DNA of 64,000 nucleotides from Liolophura sinensis. Taxonomy: Eukaryota; Mollusca; Polyplacophora; Chitonida; Chitonidae. Below, piece after piece: positions 24,028-34,605 of this stretch (position 1 is its first letter; each line of letters starts with the position of its first letter). Both the position numbers and the translations under genes were made by a program. The notes under the pieces are model-generated. The model saw only the letters and a program-made list of their open reading frames with translations. It had not been told where the DNA came from and ran no database searches. The stretch lies in assembly GCF_032854445.1 (NCBI RefSeq), contig NC_088304.1:5952001-6016000 (forward strand), in the 5' to 3' direction.

Positions 24028-24275
24028 CTGCTGGGCCTCCATGGCCGAGGAGGTTAGCAGGCCAGCGCGAAGAAATGACACAGGAACATCTCCAATGCCG
24101 TCGCTGTGAGTTAAGTCCAGTACATGCTGGCTTCCTCTCCAACCGTGTGTGGGAAGGTCTGCTAGCAATTTGCAGATGGTCGTGGGTTCCTCCAGGTGCT
24201 TCCCGGTTTTCTCCCACCATAACACTGGCCACGGTCGTACAAGTGAAATATTCTTGAGCACGTAATAAATATATA
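24028..24275 (+). repeat. SINE family A copy
   Basis: The head is GGGCCTCCATGGCCGAGGAG, the body contains GTCGCTGTGAGTTAAGTCCA and GATGGTCGTGGGTTCCTCC, and the tail AAGTGAAATATTCTTGAGCA then runs into a short ATAAATATATA. It is near full length. Flanking duplication is not clear. Confidence 0.85.
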
Positions 24276-25286
24276 TGTGCCATCACAAAGCTGTGTTGAA
24301 AAAGAAAATGTTCATGCTGTAAAGAAACACTGTTATAGATGTACAGCCTGGATGACCTGTTGGTCGACCCTATTTGGCTGAGATATTGCTGAGATGGAGT
24401 TGCTGAGAAGTCATAATAACTCATTCATGACTTGCTTCTTTATTTCGCTTAGCCCATCATGGTGCTAATGCTATATTCACTGCCATGCAATTCATTCCGG
24501 CATTACACTTCAGTATGCATGCACCAAATATTTATGCAACACGACTTCACTTGTATGAAGGTGGTAAGCCACGATAATTTATTCACTAGTATGATCGGCA
24601 CTCAGGTTAACACATGGGGAGAGCATGCCGCACGTCACAAAATTCCTGATGTAAAGCCAGTTAGAACACGTGACTTAATTGCTCAAGGTACGTGATAGGT
24701 CTTGCGGTCTTAATACAGAAGTATGCACCGTCATGATTTGGCCGATTTTCAGCAGCTGACACGCTCAGCTCTGGAATCAGTTGAATTGGTTACTATGGAT
24801 ACGTATTTTCTTACGCGGGTTGCCATGCATGACGGATGTTACGTCACCTATTGGTGCCGAAGGGTCGGCCAGGCCCTTTGATCTTTACTGCCGCAATTCT
24901 GTGTCGACTATAATTTAATTAATTAGCGCCGATGTATTGGAACGCCAGAGAGAATGGTAGCACATGCAGTAGTGATTCTCTAACCGATGCCGATCGATCT
25001 ACATTACCGAAATTACCAACATACCTAGCCATTCGTTGTGCCAGCGATTCAAATCATAGTTAATGATGTCATCCACCGTTTGACATCGTTCTTTTGATTT
25101 ACTCAGTCCACCACGTTATCAGTATTATAATTATTGGAGTTAGTATACATATTCCTTTCTCTACGTATTGACACAAGGTCTAGGTGTTCAGTTTGGCCCT
25201 GGGTATACCTGTGTACAGAAACGATTTATAAACTACTTAGCCACTGTCAACTGAAGGTCGGACGAACGCGAAGGCGAGATAGGACG

Positions 25287-28200
25287 ATGCCCTCTCTGCG
25301 ACGTAAAGCGACGGTAGGGGCAGCGTTCGGCTGTGTGCTGGTTGCGAGTGTATACTTGACTGTGTACCACGGGTCGTCACGTTATCATGTCCGACCCCTG
25401 AACCATATACGTGCCTGCAGGCAGTCACGAGCAAGCAGTAAGTACCCAGATATAATAATATATAAACCCTGTGTCCGGCATGAGTCGAACTGACTATTTA
25501 AAATGACCGAAGAGCTGTACTATGTACGTATCATACTTGTATGTTGCAGCTACATGTATAAAAATGTTTTCCTATTTTTTTTAGTATTCTTACTGAAATC
25601 CGTAGGTGCGAAGGTCTGTCAGCAACCTCAGTGCGATGGTCGTGGGTTTTGTCCGGTTTCCTCCCACTGAAATGCAGGTCGCCGTCGTATAAATGAAGAT
25701 TTTTTTTCTTTTATGTACGGTGTAAATTTCCAATCAAATTAATAGATATTGAAATAATATGCCAAGAGAGCAGAATCTTCAAAAATCAATTTTTTTAACT
25801 GAACTGACTTTTCCTCAGTTAAACGCTTTCTTAGGTGGATGTTCCTCAAGGTGGACTTTTCCTCATGTATACATCCTACCATGTGGATATTCCTCTAGGT
25901 AGACTTTCCTTCATGTGTATAGTCTACCATGTGGCAATTCCTCATTGTGGACTTTTCCTCATGCGTACATCCTACCATGTGGATATTCCTCAAGGTGGAC
26001 TTTTCTTCATGTATACATTCTACCATGTGGATATTCCTCAAGGTGGACTTTTCCTCATGTATACATTCTACCATGTGGATATTCCTCAATGTGGACTTTT
26101 CCTCATGTGTACATCCTACCATGTGGCCATTCCTCAAGGCAGACTTTTCCTCATGTACACATCCTACATTTGGATATTACACGAGGTGGACTTTTCCTCA
26201 TGTGTACATCCTATCATGTGGATATTCCTCTGGGTGGACTTTTCCTCATGTACACATCCTACCATGTGGATATTCCTCAAGGTGGACTTTTCTTCATGTG
26301 TACAGTCTACCATGCGGCAATTCCTCAAGGTGGACTTGTCCTCATGCGTACATCCTACCATGTGGATATTCCTCAAGGTGGACTTTTCCTCGTGTACATT
26401 CTATCATGTGGATATTACTCATGGTGGAATTTTCTTCATGTATACATCCTACCATGTGGATATTCCTCCAGGTGGACTTTCCCTCATGTACCCATCCTAC
26501 CATGTGGCTATTCCTCAAGGTGGACTTTCCCTCATGTACCCATCCTACATGTGGATATTACACAAGGTGGACTTTTCCTCATGTGTACATCCTACCATGT
26601 GGATATTCCTCTGGGTGGACTTTTCCTCATGTACCCATCCTACCATGTGGCTTTTCCTCAAGGCAGACTTTTCCTCATGTACACATTCTACCATGTGGAT
26701 ATTCCTCAAGGTGGACTTTTCCTCATGTATACATTCTACTAAGTGGATATTCCTCAAGGTGGACTTTTCCTCGTGTATACATTCTACTAAGTGGATATTT
26801 CTCAAGGTGGACTTTTCATCATGTATACATCCTACCATGTGGATATTCCTCTAGGTGGACTTTTCCTCATGTGTACATCCTACCATGTGGATATTCCTCT
26901 GGGTGGACTTTTCCTCATGTGTACATCCTACCATGTGGCTTTTCCTCAAGGCAGACTTTTCCTCATGTACACATTCTACTAAGTGGATATTTCTCAAGGT
27001 GGACTTTTCCTCATGCATACATCCTACCATGTGAATATTCCTCAAGGTGGACTTTTCCTCATGTATACATTCTACTAAGTGGATATTTCTCAAGGTGGAC
27101 TTTTCATCATGTATACATCCTACCATGTGGATATTCCTCTAGGTGGACTTTTCCTCATGTGTACATCCTACCATGTGGCTTTTCCTCAAGGCAGACTTTT
27201 CCTCATGTACACATTCTACCATGTGGATATTCCTCAAGGTGGACTTTTCCTCATGTATACATCCTACCATGTGGATATTCCTCTAGGTGGACTTTTCTTC
27301 ATGTGTACAGTCTAACATGTGGCAATTCCTCAATGTGGACTTTTCCTCATGCGTACATCCTACCATGTGAATATTCCTCAAGGTGGACTTTTCCTCATGT
27401 ATACATTCTACTAAGTGGATATTTCTCAAGGTGGACTTTTCATCATGTATACATCCTACCATGTGGCTATTGCTCAGGGTGAACTTTTCTTCATGCGTAC
27501 ATCCTACCATGTGGCCATTCCTCAAGGTGGGCTTTTCCTCATGTATACATCCTACCATGTGGATATTCCTTAAGCCGAATTTTTCCTCATGTGGATATTC
27601 CTCAAGGTGGACTTTTCCTCATGTGTACATCCTACCATGTGGATATTCCTCCAGGTGGACTTTTCCTCGTGTGTACACCATACCATGTGGATATTACTCA
27701 AGGTTTACTTTTCTTCATGTGTACATTCCTCAAGGTGGACTTTTCCTGTGCCGTTATTTTCTCAGTTTAACATAGGCTTCTTCCATTGCAGATAGTTTTC
27801 TAGTTGACATTTGTTAAGGCTGACTTATTTCACAATCAAAAAGTTTCCAAGGCGTCTATACATTTTATGCATTACACTTTCACTTATTTGATGGTGGTCG
27901 GTCTTTAGGGCGGAAAAACTCGCTTTATTGCGGGCTGCGCCAACAAATTTGTATCTCTTCCCTTATCGACGGCACTATAAAAAGTAGTGTTTTTTTTTTA
28001 AAGAAAGTACTCTTGTGCCTTTGCAACAGTTCAGGCGTCAACTGTACGTGGTTTCTTTAAAATTCCCAAAACTCACTGAAGAACTAGACGCTCAAGTACA
28101 CGTACCGTATGACATCTTCACTTGGATTTCTTTACTCTCTATACTGCAGTAACTATATTTCTCTTTTTTTTTCAGATAAGCTTAACTTTACTGTGGTGAC

Positions 28201-28957
28201 GGCCCTGTTTGACATTGGCCGCGGTCAATGGCGGAGACAGACCCGGCCATTCTCGCAATATCTCGACTTTTCTCTTCAGTTGCTCAGTTTGGATGTGAAC
28301 ATGGTTGTGTTCGTCGACCCGAAAGCTTTGGATTTCGTTCGGAAACATCGCGTGGCCTGTCAAGACAGGACAGTGATAATCCCAACAAAACTTGGGCAGT
28401 TGGAATATTACAAATATCGTTCTCGGATGAAGATGATTATGTCGTCTGACGAGTTTCAAAAAGACAATCAGCTATTGAATAATGCTGAGGGGTTTTCTCC
28501 AGACTACGATATCGTCATGAATTCAAAGTTTTATCTCTTGAACAATGTCACGTACTCGAATCCGTTTAACTCTTCTCACTTTATGTGGGTCGACTCCGGT
28601 TACGGCCATGGACAAGATATTGGCTTTCCCGAAAATGGCGTTTGGATTCCAAAGAGGTTCCTGGCGACCAAAAACACAGTGACCGTTATACAGATGAACA
28701 ATCCCAAAGATTTTCAAAATGTTCCTCAGCTTTATAAACTCGACACGGAGCCGGCGTTTGTCGGGGGATGTTTTGGTGGGGATAAAAATGCCGTAAGGCG
28801 GTTACATGTCATTCATAACTACTTGTTCAAAAAGGCCATGAATAATGGCTGGGTGGACGATGACCAGACGTTTTTATTACTCAGTTACTATAACAGTCCG
28901 GAGCTCTTCAATCCCGTCAAAGGAGGTTACTGGTCTGTTTTTGATGTACTGGCATAA
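25287..28957 (+). CDS. HtrL/YibB-family protein, predicted type II membrane glycosyltransferase-like
   Basis: Two exons, 25287-25437 and 28176-28957, join in phase to 933 nt (310 aa plus stop). The N-terminus MPSLRRK is followed by a hydrophobic segment at residues 8-27, a typical signal anchor facing the secretory lumen. From residue 54 the protein shows the HtrL/YibB pattern: FTVVTALFDIGRG, FVDPK (96-100), a central FMWVDSGYG (187-194) and WVDDDQTF (276-283). The family is named after an E. coli gene beside the LPS core genes; its activity is unproven, but the fold is thought to be glycosyltransferase-like. NVT and NSS sequons (174 and 182) fit a luminal location. The ATG was chosen because it begins the signal anchor and the splice phase fits. 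The 2738-bp intron contains a SINE fragment and the 48-bp minisatellite. A polyadenylation signal follows at 29027. Confidence 0.85.
25605..25745 (+). repeat. SINE family A 3' fragment
   Basis: In the intron of the HtrL/YibB-like gene. AGGTCTGTCAGCAACCT, GGTCGTGGGTTTTGTCC and GCCGTCGTATAAATGAAG follow the family A order, ending TACGGTGTAAATTTCCAATC. The tRNA-like head is missing. It lies about 90 bp before the minisatellite starts. Confidence 0.75.
25832..27749. repeat. Minisatellite, 48-bp unit, about 40 copies
   Basis: The unit runs CATGTGGATATTCCTCAAGG, TGGACTTTTCCTCATGTATA, CATCCTAC (48 bp in all). It fills most of the intron of the HtrL/YibB-like gene. Some units are shortened by 3 bp (near 26165 and 26545) or replaced by variants such as CTAAGTGGATATTTCTC. 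Variants recur at 288-bp (six-unit) and 336-bp spacing, so blocks of several units have themselves been duplicated. Because 48 is divisible by three, every frame stays open or closed as a whole, which creates long artefactual open frames on both strands. Confidence 0.97.
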
Positions 28958-29026
28958 CCATAATAACCGTGACGTTGTCGCTACAGACCACATTATGAAT
29001 AGCTCTCTATCATCGCTGAGAGGTCG

Positions 29027-29032
29027 AATAAA
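29027..29032 (+). terminator. Polyadenylation signal AATAAA
   Basis: AATAAA lies 70 bp after the stop codon of the HtrL/YibB-like gene and is followed by a GT/T-rich stretch. It is the first canonical hexamer downstream. Confidence 0.6.
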
Positions 29033-29934
29033 GGTGACTCGATTCGTTTCTGTTAGGCATTTGGCATCGTGCTGTAGTTTCTAATTGTCCGAAAGCAAAA
29101 AATTAATTATGGCTGGATTTCACTGGTGTTTCATCCTTGGAAGAAACCATAGGAAACCAAATTAAACCACTGCCCTTCGCAAAGTACGTGACAAATGACC
29201 GGACCTAAACCCGCATCAGAAGTGCAAGGACGGCTGGATCAGAGTCTACCACCGCTGATGTGGTTCCGATCTGGTGCGGTACGACACCAAGGTTTTAAAC
29301 GGATGAAACACGGATTTCTGATAAATTAGGCCTACCTATAATATAGAATGACCAACAAAGTATTTGAAAATCAACAAAACTGTAGAAATTCTCCTGTTAG
29401 CTACTTTTAGCGGCAAATTTAGAAGTTGAAGGGCTAATAGATCAACAAGTTTTATAGATTTGTTGCAGGTTTGAATCCACCTCTCGCTCTTTCGACTACA
29501 GCTCCAAGTCAGTCGGTTTGTGAGGTATAGGTACCTGAAGAAGGGCGATTGTTTACTCGCAAAACCGACCGTCATCGTAGAAGTGAAAAATTCTTGAGCA
29601 CGGTGTTCAATATCAGTAATTCAGCTTGTACTATTTGTATGGCCTTCTTGTTCAACGAAATAAAGAACTGGTATAAGTAATACCTGTGGGCCAATATCAT
29701 TTAACTAGGTCAATTAATTTTAAACTATCACTTTTGCAAAAGAATCAGTCTCTTTGGAGCAGACGACAGTTATGATCTAGGGTCACGTGATGACCCTTAG
29801 AGATAGTCTGTACACGACGCTGAATGTTCGACGCTGATTGACTGACAGGGAAGATAGGAGACCTTGGGCTAAATTGTTCATCTTTGGGCACGTCATGGAA
29901 TAGGTATATGGTAGACTTGCCTTAAACTGAGGAC

Positions 29935-30300
29935 CGCTTCGGTGGCCTAATGGTTATAACGTCTCGAAGTCTGGAAACTCAGGATCAGACCCGGGTCGGA
30001 TCAAACCTAAGACTTCAAAAATGGTGCCTGTTGCTGCCTGGCGTGGCGCTCAGCACTGAGAGATTAGAGCTAGGAATCAGGCCTGGTTAGCCCGGTGTCT
30101 GATAATGTGACTGGGTGGGGTGTCATGTCAGGTGTCAGTATGATGTGACTGGGTGTGGTGTCATGTTTAGAATGTTCGGCATGATACATTAGTAGCGGGA
30201 ACACTTTGGCGACATGGACTCGCCCTGCCACAAGAACACACCGTATGAAAGAAAAATTGTTAAGTACGACGTTAAACCCCAAGCAAACACACAAACTTAC
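29935..30300 (+). repeat. SINE family B, near full length
   Basis: Has a tRNA-like head (GCTTCGGTGGCCTAATGGTT with box B-like GATCAGACCCGGGTCGGATC), then AAGACTTCAAAAATGGTGCC, GGCGCTCAGCACTGAGAG, the doubled motif GACTGGGTGGGGTGTCATG, CATGGACTCGCCCTGCCACA, and the tail GAAAAATTGTTAAGTACGAC followed by GTTAAACCCCAAGC. It is a good reference copy for family B. Confidence 0.9.
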
Positions 30301-31079
30301 ATACAAACATACATACTTTATAATGAGCAATAACCTATCTCGCAGTCCAGCCAATCAAATGAAATTCTATATATTCTTTCACCGATGTGATGCATGTCTA
30401 CTACACACGCTGTTCAAGAACTAAAAATATGTCCGCTAAAATAATGTTCAGCGCAGCACATCTTCTTATGCCGAATTACAACTGAACCGATTTTCAGTGA
30501 CCTTGTCGCTGTTGGACTTTGTCTTCTCAATTGCGCGGAAGTCGCTCCACACTTGGCCAAGGAAGTCGAGAGCTCGAATCCAGCTGCAATTTCCTTTTTT
30601 TAACGTTGCAAGTTTCGGTACAAACTTGGATATAGCCATATTGTTGTCTTTTCGTGTAAGGCAAAATTGTATAGGCCTACATACGTGTCAATAATACAGA
30701 CTAACGTATATTATAACGGGATGCGGTCTATAGGTGCACAGATGTGTAAATGTCTCTAATTGAATGGTGAACTCTAAAACGAGACTCAACAAACAAAAAA
30801 AACATGGAACATTTTCAAATTCATCCTTGGAGAAGATTGGACAATCCAACCCATGGGCTCGGTAAAGTCATTTTGGAGATTAACATTTTGAAATGATAAT
30901 ATGAAAATCTGTATCATTCATGATAAGATCATGTTTTTATTTTTCTAGAAAAACAAAATACCGGTACTGGTAACGTTTGTGCATAAAAGAAACTGTGTGC
31001 AATGTATTTTGATATAAACTTGTATACGTTTAACATTATTTACAAACGTTGTGTAAGACAGAAACAAAGAATAGAGCCT

Positions 31080-31370
31080 ATTCCGGATCAAATGTCATGA
31101 GGGATTAGTGTCACTTGCATGATTCAATTTAACGGGATTTATATGATTCAGTCAATTAACAGCCCAGGAACCCGGATGTAGATGAAGACTTTAATTGTTC
31201 TTCCAGCTATATATTTGAACTATTTGTCTCATAATTGCCTCTAATCCCTTCTAATCCGTAAATCTACAGAATTTAATGGAAGATGTAATGTACATACACA
31301 ACGGGTATGCGGAAACATATCCCATGAAGATATCCTTAAGGTGAAAACTTTAAAAAGGCAGGAATATATT
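31080..31370. repeat. Intergenic repeat block, copy 1 (oldest)
   Basis: GAGGGATTAGTGTCACTTG, TTTAACGGGATTTATATGA, CAGTCAATTAACAGCCCAGG and AACCCGGATGTAG match blocks at 32435 and 38300 in the same order, as does CTCATAATTGCCTCTAATCC further on. It is more diverged than the other two and has no gene copy attached. It may be the trace of an older duplication round or a member of a dispersed family. Confidence 0.65.
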
Positions 31371-31754
31371 CCGAGGAAATATGTATATATAGAAAATGAC
31401 AAATAGCCCTCACCCCTGGCACAAATCGATCGTAGGCTAAGTTGATTGTAACTACCATGGCGATGTATGTTGTTAACATGTTCCGCCATGGTTGTTAGGC
31501 GTGAAATGTTCGTGCGGGAGCCTTGGTGGAGCCTTACATGGCGACATCACTTATATGATCGTTTTAACAGTATAATTGTGGCTTAAGACCACTGTATACA
31601 ATTGAAAACTTCCTAAGTATGTTCTTTTTGATTCCTACACAAGTCACAATGTCATAAAATGCTGTTGTAACCTGTTGTATGGTGAGAGAAATCAGCGGTG
31701 AAGATTGAAGATAGGTTAACCTCTCTGATGCAGACGGCAGCTATATGAAATGGT

Positions 31755-31920
31755 CGAGTATTTGTTTATTTCATAGGTGTTTTATGCCTTACTCAAGAAT
31801 ATTTCTCTTATACGACGGCAGCCAGCATTGTGGAAGAGAAACCCACGACATTCCGTAGGTTGCTGAAAGACCTTCTCACTTACGGAATAAAAGCCAGCAG
31901 GAGGTTGACTTGAAGAAAGG
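31755..31920 (-). repeat. SINE family A copy, inverted and truncated
   Basis: The plus strand reads TATTTGTTTATTTCATAGGTG, GCCTTACTCAAGAATATTTC, TCTTATACGACGGCAGCCAG, then GTAGGTTGCTGAAAGACC. The head is missing or degraded after GTTGACTTGAA. Confidence 0.75.
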
Positions 31921-34026
31921 ACCACGTAATAACCTTAAACCAGTTCGAAATACACTATGATTAAAGATAACATAAAGTCTGCCACTGTATATACATAGAA
32001 AAAGGGATATAGGACAGAGTTATCACAGAAGATATGTAAAACATTCTATAGAGTTTTAAAAGCGTCACATGATAACTGGTTGTCACGTCAAAAAAGCAAT
32101 GGCCTATATCGATATAGTGTGGTTTCCAAAATTGGATAGCTCCTAGGTTTTGTGACGTCACTCTAGATAGCTATAACATGGCAAAATGGCGTCATCAATG
32201 AATGGCGAGGTACTGACGATTGTTTGCTATTTATTTTGTTGATAAGCTCTGTAGAATTTTGAGAATATTTTTGGAACATTTCTGGAATACTACTTTATTA
32301 TTTAATTCAGATTTAATGGCTGACATTATGTTCACTTTCAAGAGTTTATCTTTACAATCGTCTTCTTGCCAATTGCTTTTCTAAGTGTAAATAATTTTCA
32401 TGTAGGATGAAATTAAAAGAAAACAAAAACTGAAACACAAAAGTCTTTTCCGGAACAAACGTCAAGAGGGATTACCGTCACGTGGTTCGATTTAACGGGA
32501 TTTAAACGAACCAATCAATTAACAGCACAGCAACCCGGATGTACAACAAGGCTTGTTGCTTCAGCTATACATCATAATCTGACAACTGCCTCTTAAAAGG
32601 ATTAGCCTTTCAAGACGTTAATCTGGTTTGTTCAGGTATGTTCATTTGAACTATAACTCTCATAATTGCTACTAATCCCTCATAATCCGTATATGACTAT
32701 GTAGAGTGACCCATGTCCGTCCAGAACTGGATTTTGATGTCCATCCAAAGAATTTCAGGTTGCATGTCATGCAAGCTACAATGTTATTTTTTTTGGATGC
32801 GGGGAAAGTATCCCACGAAGCGGTTCTTGAGGTGAAAATTATTTTGTATAGCATTTTATGATATTGCCTTAAGAAAAAGTGGTAAATATTTTTATGTAAG
32901 GTCAGAGATGAAACAATCGGAACGCAGGTCACGTTTACCTGTCATGTTTATTACTGTATACCTTTAACTGTCTATTGTTGATACAGACTATATCCGGTAC
33001 ATTTTGGAAATACATTGCGCTTTATACATTACATGAAGGTTTCTTGAAAACGGTACGGATATTTTGAGGCAATATAATAATACAAATTATTTATACCAAA
33101 TTTATCTCACTTTTCATTGATTTCTATCTGGAAAATAACATAATCTGCTCTCTAAAAATAATCGAAAGATTAAAATGTTTTTCGGAAGTGTTCATCTCTA
33201 ACTAGGATATAGGCCTACACTTGAACTTGAACCAACAAATATATATATACATGAACAGACTTGCGCTTGAAAGTTTGTACTATATACACATGGTTTTTAA
33301 TCTCGTGTGTAAACATGTAGCCAAGGAGCGCCCCACAGCGCAGCCGAAGTTGATAGCAGGGTGGACAAGATAATCTGACGATCATAAACCGTAACCGAAT
33401 ATCACTAACTGGCTTACTTTCTGTGTAAAAGAGGCTGGAGTCATACAGGGCTTTCATCACACATGAAAGGGCTATAGGGCTTTCATCACTACGGCATCAT
33501 GCGCAATGCTGTCTGGCTTGAATTTCGCACCCTTTAAACTTTTTGCTGTGCCGATTTTAACAAAATTTAGCTCTTAGAGTATTGATGATTGGTTGATCGG
33601 AAGCCATCGAAAATTTGGTAACGTTTCTGGCTGCCTTGAACTAGGTTTCGTCCATGTCGAATTACACGGTGGTTTACAAAAGTCTGTGCCTACTATTGCT
33701 AGATGAGCAGTGCCTTGTAGAAGAGTAATAAAGTGAAGACATCAATCATGTAAAATGTGAAACACAATCCGTTAAAGTACGGGTTAACAATGGGCCTGGT
33801 AAAACACGTGTAAACGCTCAAGTTTGTTACCAAGTTCATTGTCAAATTATGCTCTAACATTTTGCATATAATGACGTCGAATAGAGTTGATGAAATAAGA
33901 TATAAAATGTTGGATTGGTTTGTCGGTCGTCTATGAATTTCATAAGAATACATACTGTTTATACACATTAGTTTTATTTACTAATGTAAACTTTGAGACA
34001 ACAAAGCAAACGTCTTACTCATTCTA

Positions 34027-34092
34027 TATACAAGTCTGTATAGATTTGTTGAGAATACAAGTCTGTATAGATTTGTTGAGAATACAAGTCCC
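34027..34092. repeat. 27-bp tandem repeat, 2.4 copies
   Basis: ATACAAGTCTGTATAGATTT with GTTGAGA repeats twice in full and a third time in part, ending ATACAAGTCCC. In the paralogous segment (near 40560) only one GTCTGTATAGATTTGTTGA is present, so this expansion is specific to copy 1. Confidence 0.85.
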
Positions 34093-34234
34093 TAGTGATA
34101 AACATAAACACTTAAACAGTTGTGTATACTAACCATGTTATTCACTGGACGAAGAAATGGTGTGGCCAGTGAAGTCAAGGAAAACGGTTTAGATAAGTGT
34201 GTAAGGAGAGGCGTGCAATATTAACTGACCAGTC

Positions 34235-34605
34235 ACAGGTATTAACTGACAGTGACACAAATGTGTTCACGGTATGGGGGAAATCCCTTTATGATTATTA
34301 CATACACAAGATAAAGGGGCCAGAGAATTGTCCCATATGTGGCCTGTTAAAGGGTAAGCCCAAGGGAGAGGGAATCAATACTCCGCAGGGTGGTGGGTTG
34401 GTTTGATGGGACGGCCCCATCGGGTGAGGGCTTCACTCCATGGGAACAGACAAGCTAATCAGCATTAGGAATCAGCGTGGCAGATATCGGTGTATATAAT
34501 CTCCCCGTCATAAAACAGGAGTCATAACAACTCAGACATTAGACCAGAGAAGATACACAGTTAACCTGCTAATACATGTAAACGTGAAAGCTCGAGACCA
34601 CAGAC
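34235..34605 (+). promoter_or_regulatory. TATA-containing promoter and 5' UTR of transglutaminase-like copy 1
   Basis: GTATATAAT at 34492-34500 is a strong TATA-box candidate about 105 bp before the start codon, which places the transcription start near 34525-34530. The flanking sequence from CGTGGCAGATATCGG to the ATG is almost identical in copy 2. A second conserved block, ACTGACAGTGACACAAATG to AAATCCCTTTATGATTATTA (about 34245-34305), lies about 190 bp upstream and is separated from the TATA block by poorly conserved sequence. That pattern suggests a proximal regulatory element. Confidence 0.6.

Larger units (their letters stand above)
20278..25286. other. Intergenic region between RNF10 and the HtrL/YibB-like gene
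   Basis: Begins with the RNF10 3' UTR, which includes two diverged copies of a ~75-bp block starting GCTTTCTTGCAGAC (near 20361 and 20528). Then comes the 162-166-bp tandem repeat at 21771-22130 and SINE copies at 23181-23368 and 24028-24275. The remainder (for example 22150-23170 and 24280-25200) shows no open frame with recognisable protein similarity. The 5' UTR and promoter of the HtrL/YibB-like gene must lie near 25100-25286. Confidence 0.6.
28958..34190. other. Intergenic region downstream of the HtrL/YibB-like gene
   Basis: Contains the 3' UTR to about 29050, a SINE A tail fragment at 29560-29615 (GTAGAAGTGAAAAATTCTTG), SINE B at 29935-30300, SINE A at 31755-31920, and two of three copies of a repeated intergenic block (31080 and 32435). 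From about 32435 it is the upstream part of the segment duplicated at 38300. I saw no coding exon with recognisable similarity. Confidence 0.55.

Noticed and set aside
23903-24424. 173-codon minus-strand frame
   Set aside because: Runs through an inverted reading of a SINE A copy and its flanks.
25929-27482. 517-codon plus-strand open frame, with 339- and 275-codon frames overlapping it
   Set aside because: These are translations of the 48-bp minisatellite in its phases. The period is a multiple of three, so stops are absent or present as a block. No known domain, and it lies in an intron.
34197-34406. 69-codon frame upstream of copy 1 (shared LTDSDTNVFTVWGKSLYD), partly conserved at 40710
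   Set aside because: It lies upstream of the TATA box, so it is not in the predicted mRNA. Conservation stops abruptly within the frame and is better explained by a duplicated promoter element.
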